Below, in pieces: positions 52,101-60,100 of a stretch of DNA of 64,000 nucleotides. The notes below the pieces were generated by a model that ran no database searches, was not told the origin of the DNA, and was given only the letters and a program-made list of their open reading frames with translations. Positions within the stretch are counted from its first letter, which is position 1; every line of letters starts with the position of its first letter. Origin of the DNA: an uncultured Comamonas sp. (lineage in GTDB: Bacteria > Pseudomonadota > Gammaproteobacteria > Burkholderiales > Burkholderiaceae_C); the NCBI GenBank assembly GCA_947306475.1, contig CAMZGS010000001.1:124001-188000 (forward strand). Direction: 5' to 3'. The translations under genes were made by a program, and so were the position numbers.

Positions 52101-53623
52101 AGTGCCTCGGTGGGGTTGGTCGGGTTGGCTGCCAGACGTTGTTCGATGACGGGGTCGAGCGCGCTTTTGATCAGCTCCTGCACCAGGCTGTCGGGGGTGT
52201 AGTAGCTGCCGGTGAGCTTGCGGGCGTTGCCTGCGGTGCTGCCCTCTTCGGTGCGGCCGACGAAGCCGAAGGTGCGGGCGGGCAGGTCGACGGCGGGCAC
52301 CAGTTCCAGCAGGCTTTCGTAGACACTGCCCAGTTCTTCCGGGCCCATGTTGCGATAGTCCACCGGCACCAGGCTGTGCGCGCCGGTCGGCTTGGCCCAG
52401 CGCAGATGTTGCAGGGCGGCCAGCAGGTGGGCGTTGTCCAGGCTGGCGGCATCCAGATCTGGGCATTGCGCGGGAGCGAACAGGCCGCCCAGGGCGGGCA
52501 AGGCCAGACGCGGCTCGCCTTGTGCCAGGCCACGGAAGACGATGCGGATGGCCTGCCACTGGTCGTCGTGCCGAGTGCGGGCACGGCGTTTGAGGCACAG
52601 CTCGCGCAGGCGGGCCAGGGCGTAGCCTTCGGCATAGGCGCGGCGAGCGGTTTGTGCATCGGCGCTATCGTCCTGCGGATGCAGCAGGCCGCGCTCTTCC
52701 ACGGTGAAGACGAAGATGAGCCGGTAGACCAGGCGCAGCAGTTGTTGGAAAAAGGCGTCCTTGCTGAGCGTGCCGTCATGCAGGGCGGTGCGCAGGGCGT
52801 GGTTGTCGGGGTGTTGCAGGAAGCCCTGACCGAAGGTCAGCAGCGCCTGCTCGACGCCATCGCGCAGGCCATCGCGTACGCGGGTGCCTTCTTGCTGGCC
52901 TTCGGTGCGCCATTGTTCCCATATGCAGGTTTCAGCTCCCTGTACACGGTGACCGGGCGCACGACTGGCATGCAGCAGGCGCCAGACGTTGGCGAATTCG
53001 GCGTAGCGCTGGCCGCCCAGCAGGTCGGCCAGATCGACTTCGAGAAAGCTGGGGCGGGTGAGGCTGGCGGCGTCGCGCAACAGGCGCAGTTGCCTGCCGT
53101 TGCTGACGATGCCCCAGAGGTGGTCGGTACTGGCGTTGAGCAGCTCCTGCATGGCCTGGAAAGGGGCTTTCCTGCGACTGCCGCCGCCCTGCACGGCAAA
53201 GCGCGCGTCGGCCTCGTCCAGCCCCAGGGTGTGTGGTGCCACCAGCACGGGCATGCGGCCAGCCATCAGGCTGACGGGGTAGCGCAGCTCCCCCACGGGC
53301 TGTGCCGAAGCGGCTTGCAGGGTGGCGTAGCCGAAGGCATCGCGCAGCAGTTCGTGCACGAAAGCGGTGGTGAGCTGGGCGGCATCGACGTCGGCGCGCT
53401 CCATCTGCGCGGCGAAGTGCTGCCACTGGGCGCAGGCGATCTGGAAGGCGCGGCTGTATTCGTCCTTGAGCTTGACGCCCTTGGGGGTGCCGTAATCGGC
53501 CTCGCTCTGGGCGCTGGCGCGGCCCTGGGCGGCTTTTTCCAGTTGGTCGGGCAGGAACAGGCCACCTTCAAGCTTGAGAGTGGGCAAATCCAGCGTGGCC
53601 TGGGTCTTGCGGATGCGTTTCAT
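49115..53623 (-). CDS. Large N6-adenine DNA methyltransferase (Eco57I/DrmMI-like)
   Basis: 1502 aa from ATG 53623. The N-terminal ~480 residues are helical with VEERGLLHP typical of Eco57I/PglX-type enzymes. SAM motif I is IRVIDPACGSGHFLLAAARR (~508-527), preceded by GSYYTPDSLVQELI. Catalytic motif IV is VLGNPPWERIKLQ (~781-793). A long target-recognition region fills the rest. No PD-(D/E)XK motif is evident, so it may only methylate, as in DISARM DrmMI, or contribute with the neighbouring helicases. It lies one base after the AlbA_2/wHTH gene. Confidence 0.88.
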   Translation of the reverse strand: MKRIRKTQATLDLPTLKLEGGLFLPDQLEKAAQGRASAQSEADYGTPKGVKLKDEYSRAFQIACAQWQHFAAQMERADVDAAQLTTAFVHELLRDAFGYATLQAASAQPVGELRYPVSLMAGRMPVLVAPHTLGLDEADARFAVQGGGSRRKAPFQAMQELLNASTDHLWGIVSNGRQLRLLRDAASLTRPSFLEVDLADLLGGQRYAEFANVWRLLHASRAPGHRVQGAETCIWEQWRTEGQQEGTRVRDGLRDGVEQALLTFGQGFLQHPDNHALRTALHDGTLSKDAFFQQLLRLVYRLIFVFTVEERGLLHPQDDSADAQTARRAYAEGYALARLRELCLKRRARTRHDDQWQAIRIVFRGLAQGEPRLALPALGGLFAPAQCPDLDAASLDNAHLLAALQHLRWAKPTGAHSLVPVDYRNMGPEELGSVYESLLELVPAVDLPARTFGFVGRTEEGSTAGNARKLTGSYYTPDSLVQELIKSALDPVIEQRLAANPTNPTEALLAIRVIDPACGSGHFLLAAARRLAEKLAQLRSLEGGQEGAIQPQDYRHALREVVARCIFGVDRNPMAIELARMALWLEGYEEGRPLGFLDHHLQVGDALLGLTDLNALEQGIAKDAFKPLSGDDKDVCKALAKANAAGLKQIDKDLNRKQMLLGVDNRSGLDALRAIETLPADTPEQVAAKEQAWRRFLEDSAHSPLAHAADALVGAYLLPKTEDTADAVPTSITLHALLTDPQRAQTEHAAPIAAARAACEQARVFHWPLAFPQVFAQGGFDCVLGNPPWERIKLQEEEFFATRHRDVAEARNKAERAQRIQWLSEGMLARHLYPDLAHETNEDEAEKRLYREFVTARRTAEAASVFAHVKGTDGGRYPLTGVGDVNTYALFAETILQIHADSGRAGFIVPTGIATDDSTKAYFGHITQNRRLVSLYDIENREAVFPSVHRSYKFCLLTLGAAEQAEFVCFATQVSQLADPRRRFTLTPEEFRLINPNTLTCPVFRSERDAELTKKLYRAAPVLMRDAVIAGEGKQAKVVEPAQNPWGISFMTMFHMSNDSHLFKTEPAPDRLPLYEAKLIHQFDHRWATYTPDGNSRDVTPAEKADPAFTVTPRYWVQAREVWLRVARLPEGLMKALKDGNTQAAVLCVTQLLFGRYLAEQRRTHPGMGIYPEWKAFVARHPYARTIAPTSLGFVGDNPPCLQPLNEDYLPAESEARVQPYTPGARNATAWYATDPDAERAVLALAADYGHLPASEAPLADEPDVLALAERWLQAACPQWLMGWRRNARATDERTTIATVMPMSAQGDSVFLWLVDESIQAVQSAALLGNLECLPLDFVARQKVGGVNFSFYYFKQLPILPPDRYTEADLAFIVPRVLELTYTSWDLQPWAEELVSAWKTETGDWKHCTPEAIRRSPLTPFPYDPDRRATLRAELDAYYARLYGLTEEELRYILDPADVMGDDYPSETFRVLKDKEMREYGEYRTQRLVLEAWDQMEKGNLL

Positions 53624-53624
53624 G

Positions 53625-54311
53625 TTATTCGTCGGCCTTTGTAACAACTTCCCAATAGCCGCCCTTGGTGGGGCCATGGCGGCGTAGCTTGCCGGTGCGT
53701 TTGAGCTGGTTGAGGTGGTACTTGACACCGTCGGGGCTGAGCCCCGTTACCCGCGCCAGCTCGACAGTCGTGATGCCTGGCTGGCTGCGCAGGTGTTGCA
53801 GCAGGATTTCTTGGGTAGTCCTTGGTAGTTCTTGGGTAGTTTCTTGGGTAGCCTGCGGTAGTTCCTGGGTAGTTTTCAGGCTGGTTTCCGGTCTGATCGC
53901 GGGTGCATCTTGCGAGGCATCCAGCGCGGATGGCCGGTTGAAACGGGTGATGAACAGACCGCCAATTTCGTCAAAGCTGGTGCTTGGGGCATTTTCCAGA
54001 GCGAGATAAGGCTGCTGCCAGCCCTCGGCCTTGATTTGCAGACAATGCTTGCCGTCGATGCACTGTTGGGTGATGTGTGGATAGATGGCCGGTTCCATAT
54101 GCGCGGTAATGGCCTGGGATACATCACGCAGGGTCTTTTCGCTGATCTCCAGACCCACGGCTTTGTCGTTGGGTGCAATGCCGAACCACAGCTCGGCCTG
54201 GCCGTGTTTGTTGAGCATGGCGGCCAACGAGATCAGGCCCTGCTTCAGCTCAGCCAGGGATTTCTTCAACTCGACGGTTTCGGTTTCCGTCATGGTGAGT
54301 ACATGATCCAT
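53625..54311 (-). CDS. AlbA_2 (Schlafen-type) protein with C-terminal winged helix
   Basis: 228 aa from ATG 54311, overlapping the SNF2 stop (TGATG); ATG 54293 is an alternative. TETVELKKSLAELKQGLISLAAMLN and ELWFGIAPNDKAVGLEIS are the AlbA_2 core, also found in Schlafen-like ATP/nucleic-acid-binding proteins. A repetitive linker (TTQELPQATQETTQELPRTT in outline) precedes a C-terminal wHTH (TTVELARVTGLSPDGVKYHL). It may regulate the operon or guide the methyltransferase to DNA; it is not part of canonical DISARM. Confidence 0.82.
   Translation of the reverse strand: MDHVLTMTETETVELKKSLAELKQGLISLAAMLNKHGQAELWFGIAPNDKAVGLEISEKTLRDVSQAITAHMEPAIYPHITQQCIDGKHCLQIKAEGWQQPYLALENAPSTSFDEIGGLFITRFNRPSALDASQDAPAIRPETSLKTTQELPQATQETTQELPRTTQEILLQHLRSQPGITTVELARVTGLSPDGVKYHLNQLKRTGKLRRHGPTKGGYWEVVTKADE
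53795..53880. repeat. Imperfect tandem repeats in the AlbA_2 linker
   Basis: CTTGGGTAGT or a close form occurs four to five times within about 75 bp, encoding the repeated TTQEL(P) linker. Such repeats may expand and contract, changing linker length in frame in units of three codons or shifting frame. Confidence 0.55.
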
Positions 54312-57097
54312 CAGAGCGTATCCGGCAGCAGGACGTAAACACCCATGACGTCGACCGGCAGACAAGGGCTGACGCTGTGGTGGCCAACATCGCGTGCGGC
54401 TGCGCGCACGCGCTCATGGTCGGTCAACAGGGCTTGGGCGCGTTGCTCTGCCAGAGCTTGCAGTGGCTGGGGATGCGCGGCGAGAAAATCGAGCGCGGCG
54501 CACACCTCGCGTTGCACGGCTTCTGCGGGCAGGTTGCCGCTGGGCGTGCATTCGAGCAGGCGGTTCACGCTGTCATCGGCCAGCCATTGCGGATTGGTTC
54601 GGCCGCGCACGGCCAGTGCCACAGTTTCCTCGGCCATCATCTGGAACGGCTCGCGACGGCGCACGTAGCTGAGCTGATGGCGCAAGCGCAGCAGATAGAT
54701 CGTAGTGGCGACATCGACGTCGTCGGTCAGCGTGGCGGCACAACGGGTGGCCAGCGGATGTTCGCTGCCGAGTGCATCTTCCAGCAGGTGCTGAGCCAGC
54801 AGGCCGACCAGCGGGTGGCTGCGGTGCAGTTCGGCGAAGTCGATGCTTTGTGGTTTGTCGATGCCTTCATCGGCCAGGCGCTGGCGCAGGGCTTCGGGCA
54901 GATGCTGGGGCAGGAAGCGGGCCTGCTTGCGGCTCATTTCCAAGGGCGATCCGAGGCGCACGCAGGCGCTTTGCAGGAAACGCTGCACATCGGCCTGGGT
55001 GCCCAGGGCTTGTTGCTGTTTATGCCACTCTGGCAACACCTCGTCGGGCTTGATGCGGCGTTGGGCAAAGACGGTGCGGTTGGCTTTGGCTTTCTCCAGG
55101 GCGTCCTGCCACTGGGCCTGCAATGGCGCCAGCAGTTGCTCGGATTCACCGAAATCGAAACTGGCTTGCGGCGATGCCATGCTGCTGTTGCTGCGCCGCA
55201 TGAGCGCGGCCTTGACCAGGGCCTGGCTGATGCGGGCTTCGTCCTCAGGGAGGGGCACCAGCACGCCCAGTTCCTTTTGGATGGTTTCGCCCTTGCGCAG
55301 GATGACGTTGAGCACGAAACCATCGACCGGGTTGTCCTGCCCGTAGAGCATGGTGCAACGGACTTCCTCGGCCTGCTGGCCAAAACGGTCAACGCGGCCT
55401 TCGCGTTGTTCGTGGCGTGTGGGGTTCCAGGCCAAGTCGTAATGGACGACGGCGGTGAACAGATGTTGCAGGTTGATGCCTTCGGAAAGACAGTCGGTGG
55501 CGACAAGGATGCGTCGCCCGGCCTCTTCCATATCTTCCACGCGCTCACGGCGCTCTTCCGGGGTGAGCTCGCCGGTGACGGCATCGACGGTGGCCGTGGG
55601 AAAGGCGGCCTTGATGTGCTCGGCCACGTAATGGGCAGTGGCGACATAGCGGCAGAACACCACGGGGTGATAGCCATCTTCAAGCAAGGAACCGATGTGC
55701 CGGATGAGCGCGGCCAGCTTGGGATCGCCCTTCGTGCCGGACAGGCGCTGTGCTTCGGCAATGAGGTCGTGCAGGCGGCTGGCGTCCTGCAATTGGGCGG
55801 GGGGCTCCAGGTCACTGCCCATGAGGTCGTCGGCTTCGCCATCGTGCAGGCGCTCGTCACTGAGCAAGTCGTCATCCGCCATGGTGCCTTCCAGCCGCGT
55901 GGTCAGGGCCTTGACGGCCGCCGCAGGCGAAGAGGCCACACAGCGCAGCAAGGCCAAAGTGGCGTACCAGATGAGGCGGGCGCCACCTTGCTGCGTGTCT
56001 TGCTGTTCAATGGCTTCCGCCATTTCCCGGCAGTAGTCCTGCACGGCATCGAAGAACGCACCCCATTCGCCGCTGAGCTGGTAGGTGAGCTCGGTTTTCA
56101 TGCGGCGGGGGAAACCCCGTCCATCCTGGGTTTCAGCCTGCCACTCGACGATGTCTTTGCGGCGGCGTTGCACAAAATGGCGGGCGAGTTCCTGACGCAG
56201 CGGATCGGAGGCCGTCATGCGCCCTTGCAGCGCTGCAAAGCGAGGATCGAGCAGCGACAGCAGGTTGTAGAAGGCGGTTTCGTCACCGGAGTGCGGGGTG
56301 GCGGTTAGCAAGATCAGGTGTCTCTGCTCGTCACGGGCAAGGCGCTGCAGCAACTCGAAGCGCAATTGCTTGCCGGCGCCACTGCTGGCGCACGTGTGGG
56401 CTTCGTCAACGATGATGCATTCAGGGGCAGCGGCAAGAAACTGTTCGCGGTGGCGTTCGCTCTTGATGTAGTCCAGGCTGACGACCACCACGGGATGATG
56501 GTCGAACAGGCGCACGCCATGTGGCAGATCACGCTCGATGCGGGAGGCCGAAGACGAAGTCAACGCCACGGCCTGAAGGTTGAAGCGGGTTTCCAACTCA
56601 CTTTGCCACTGCTCGACCAGATGTGGCGGGCAGAGGATGGCCAGGCGGGCGATTTCGCCACGGTCCATGAGCTCTCGTGCGATCAGGCCGGCTTCGATGG
56701 TCTTGCCGATGCCGACGTCATCCGCAATCAGCAGGCGCACAGTGGACAGGCGCAGTGCCATCAGCAACGGCACAAGTTGGTAGCCGCGAGGCTCCACCGC
56801 GATATTGCCAAAGGAGCGGAACGGGCCGGCGCCTGCGCGCAGGGTCAGGCGCAAGGCATCGCGTAGCAACAGCGCGGCGGCATGGTTGCCGGCGCGTGCA
56901 GGATCGGGCCAGTCGAAGGTGGCAGGTTCGACGGGATGCAGTTCCAACTCGGGGATCAGGGCAATGCTTTCGTCATCGGCGCCGTTCAATGGACGCAGGC
57001 GCAACCAGTCGCGGCGAGAGTCGCTCTGCACCACCCATTCGCGGCCTCGGGCGCGCACCAGGTTGCCGGGTAAAAAGTCGTGTTCTAGGGTTGTCAT
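54311..57097 (-). CDS. SNF2-family helicase (DrmD-like)
   Basis: 928 aa from ATG 57097. It has RecA1 with LIADDVGIGKTIEAGLIARE (Walker A, ~122-141), ECIIVDEAH (~222) and LLTATPHSGDE, and RecA2 with VFCRYVATAHYV, ILVATDCLSEGINLQ and EQREGRVDRFGQ. The N-terminal LVRARGREWVVQ segment is a small beta domain seen in DrmD/RapA-like proteins. It would translocate on dsDNA, coupling to the adenine methyltransferase. It starts 7 bp after the DUF1998-type helicase gene. Confidence 0.9.
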   Translation of the reverse strand: MTTLEHDFLPGNLVRARGREWVVQSDSRRDWLRLRPLNGADDESIALIPELELHPVEPATFDWPDPARAGNHAAALLLRDALRLTLRAGAGPFRSFGNIAVEPRGYQLVPLLMALRLSTVRLLIADDVGIGKTIEAGLIARELMDRGEIARLAILCPPHLVEQWQSELETRFNLQAVALTSSSASRIERDLPHGVRLFDHHPVVVVSLDYIKSERHREQFLAAAPECIIVDEAHTCASSGAGKQLRFELLQRLARDEQRHLILLTATPHSGDETAFYNLLSLLDPRFAALQGRMTASDPLRQELARHFVQRRRKDIVEWQAETQDGRGFPRRMKTELTYQLSGEWGAFFDAVQDYCREMAEAIEQQDTQQGGARLIWYATLALLRCVASSPAAAVKALTTRLEGTMADDDLLSDERLHDGEADDLMGSDLEPPAQLQDASRLHDLIAEAQRLSGTKGDPKLAALIRHIGSLLEDGYHPVVFCRYVATAHYVAEHIKAAFPTATVDAVTGELTPEERRERVEDMEEAGRRILVATDCLSEGINLQHLFTAVVHYDLAWNPTRHEQREGRVDRFGQQAEEVRCTMLYGQDNPVDGFVLNVILRKGETIQKELGVLVPLPEDEARISQALVKAALMRRSNSSMASPQASFDFGESEQLLAPLQAQWQDALEKAKANRTVFAQRRIKPDEVLPEWHKQQQALGTQADVQRFLQSACVRLGSPLEMSRKQARFLPQHLPEALRQRLADEGIDKPQSIDFAELHRSHPLVGLLAQHLLEDALGSEHPLATRCAATLTDDVDVATTIYLLRLRHQLSYVRRREPFQMMAEETVALAVRGRTNPQWLADDSVNRLLECTPSGNLPAEAVQREVCAALDFLAAHPQPLQALAEQRAQALLTDHERVRAAARDVGHHSVSPCLPVDVMGVYVLLPDTL

Positions 57098-57104
57098 GGG
57101 CCTT

Positions 57105-60100
57105 TTATTCCTTGGAGCCAAACACATCGACGTGCGCGGCAAACTTTTGTGGCCACTGTGAAACGTCCGCAAAATCGAGCACCTGCCAACCTTTGTCCTG
57201 CAATACGCTGGCGGTCTGCCCATCCACTACGGAAAGAAATACCAAAGCACGAGATGCCTTGTACTGGGCTGCGGCGATGGCCGCGCCATTGTTGACGGGT
57301 ACATTGACCGCATCAGGTTGTCTAGCCCCGGCCTGGCGGAGTGCGGACAGCCAGGCGTCGAGGGGCTCGTTTGCTGTTGTTGAGGCAAGGGTAGTCGGGC
57401 TGCTCGTGACGGGCTGCACCTGGGCATTGGCCAGCGCGACCAGCAGCTTGAGCGCATCCGCGTTACGGCGGTTGATGTGCTCGTGATCCGGCTGATTGAA
57501 GTAGGAGAGCAGGCATTGGTAACAGCCGGCCTCGCATTGATGATTGCCCAGTTCATCGGTCTGCTCCAGTGACGGCAGATCGTCCAGCGTCCAAACGCCG
57601 CTCTGCGGTGCGCGGTAGTGAATCAGTTGCAGGGCATTGCTGGCGACGAGTGCAAGGTCGTCGCGATGATTTGCCAGGCGAGTGAGCACACCCGCACCGC
57701 CTTCGGCCGCTTCGTAGAACAGCAAGGCGCGACGTTCGTCGGACTTCGGCAGGGGTTCGACCACCAGTTCGGATTCCTCGATCTGGAAGGTCATTTCGAT
57801 GCCACGCTTGAGAGCAGCCTGCAGAGTGGCCATGGCCTCCAGCGACAGGGCATGTAGAGGTGTGAATATCAGCAGGTTGCGATGATCTTCCACAAAAGGA
57901 ACGATGCGCTGGGGCGGCACCTTTTCCAGCAAGGCATCGTCGTTGCCCTTGTCGTCTTCCGCATCCGGTGCGTCCTGCTTGCTCCAGGTGCCGGTAATGG
58001 GATTGATGTAGAAGCCCAGTTGCTCCTTGTTCTTACGCCTGCGCCAGCCGCGGTTGATGCGCCAGATTTGCGCCGCGGGCGCGTAGGTGAGCTCGCCCAG
58101 CACGTCCTCGCCTTGTTGGATCGTGGCCTTCTGCTGCTGGATACGGCCATCGGGGCCGGGCAGGAAGCGGTAGGTGGTCTGCAACTCGAAGCCCTGACGT
58201 TGGCGTTCCTCGTCGTTGATGGAGATGCGCTCGGTGGCTACCGTCTCCACGGTTTCGATGCGGTAGAGCTCGCGCACCCAATCTTGCTCGGTGAGCAGGG
58301 CGTCACAGTTCTCGCAGCGATTGACCAGCGGCTGTTCGCCGCCCGGCTCACCGAGATGACCGTAGCCGCACTGACTGCACACCAGAGAGGCAATGGTGGC
58401 CAACTGGCTGTTGCCGGAAATGTGGTCTGTATTGCCGACGTTGAGTTTGGCGCGCACCACGCGGTACATGCGGCCCTGGTGATAGATGAGGCTGCGAGGG
58501 CCGAATTCTGACAAGGCCAGGAAACGCGGACGGCTGACCATGCTGCCTTCGTCATCCTTGCCATTGATGGTCTGACCGCCACGGGCGGGAATCCAGGCCA
58601 TCAGCGGCAGGCGCGGGAAGTTGTAGCCGGGCAGGAAGCCTTGGCTGGCCAGGTAGCGATAGGTGTAGAAGTCGTTGTTCTGGCCATTACCGGATTTGAG
58701 CAACACGGCATACTGGCGCGCGGCGTCGCCGTAGCGGCGCTGGGCATTTTGGCGTTCCGTGTGCGAGGCGGTATGGCTTTTGACGATACGGTCGGCCATG
58801 TCCATTTGCTCGCGTGTGGCCTCAAACAGTTTGCGCCAACGCTCCAGCGCTTCGGAGAACGCCTTGGGTGCATTGGCGATGACCTGGTGTACGTAGTCAG
58901 GCGTGAACCAGGCGCTGCTTGCCAGCTCTTCCTTGAGCTGATCGATGACCCGGCAGGCACTGGCCAGGGCACGCTGCTGGACGGTCTGCGCCTGTAGCGC
59001 TTCCTGCAAGGGCTGTTTCAGTGGTTTGCCGGGCCGCTCAAGATCCAGCATGGGCGCAATGCTGTCGTCCAGCGGCACCTGGGTGCTGGCCAGCCAGACC
59101 GCTTGCAGATGGCTGTCGATCAGGTCGCGGTTGGCCAGATCGAGTGTGGGTGCGCGTACCACGCCATGCACCATCTCGTTGGCATTGTGGAAGAACCACT
59201 GGTCGTGCGGGCTGAGCGCCGCGCAGTAGGTGATGACCAGCGCCTGCTGACCCGAACGACCCGCACGGCCGCTGCGCTGGGCGTAGTTGGCCGGGGTTGG
59301 CGGCACGTTGCGCAGGTACACGGTGTTGAGTGCGGAGATATCCACGCCCAGCTCCATGGTGGGGGAGCAGAACATCACCGGCAGGCGCTCCAGCGGCGCT
59401 TCGTGGGCCGGGTTCTGCGCCCAGTCCTGCCTGTCTTTTTCGGTGTAGCGGAAGCGCTGCTCCAGCAGTTGCCGGCGCGGTGCATCCACCTGGGCTGTAT
59501 GTTCCTGGGCCTCGAAATCGAACAGCGGATGTGAGGGCTGACGCAGCAGGTCGGCAATGCTGAGATACAGCGCACGGAAGTACTGGTTGATGCGATTGCT
59601 TTCTGCCGGTGCGTCATCGGCAATCAGGCACCAGTCCATGGCGGCTGCGTTCAGACGCCAGCCAGCAAGCTGCGAATCAATGGCATGTTTTTGCACATAA
59701 CCATAGTTGCTGGCTGCCTTGAGCATGTCTTCGATCAGAACGGCCCACTCGACATCTTTCCACTGTGCGACCTCGCTGGCGCAAGCGCTGTCGCGCCAGA
59801 AGGCCGCCGTCTTGATTTGCCGCAGTAGGCGAGAGCGTGGGCCGCCCGTCACCAGGTCGGTGCGCGGCTTGCCCTTGTATTCCGGGCGCTTGCCGAGGAT
59901 GAGATAGCGGCCGGTATCGAGTCTCTCGTCGGGGGCAAAAGCCCAGCGTTCATTCAGGTAGGTGTGGGCGCTGGTACGTGCCTTGTCCTGCTCGACCGGG
60001 TCGAGGTAACGGCTTTCCAGGCACAGATGGCGACGCAGCGTGTCGAACAGTAATTCGTACAGAATTGCTCGCTGCACCGCCGTCAGTTTGTTCAAGGTGC

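Noticed and set aside
50081-53644. A 1187-codon plus-strand open frame opposite the methyltransferase
   Set aside because: Shadow of the adenine methyltransferase gene; the reverse product carries DPACGSGHF and NPPW, while the plus-strand product resembles no family.
54377-56308. A 643-codon plus-strand open frame opposite the SNF2 helicase
   Set aside because: Shadow; the minus-strand product has all helicase motifs.
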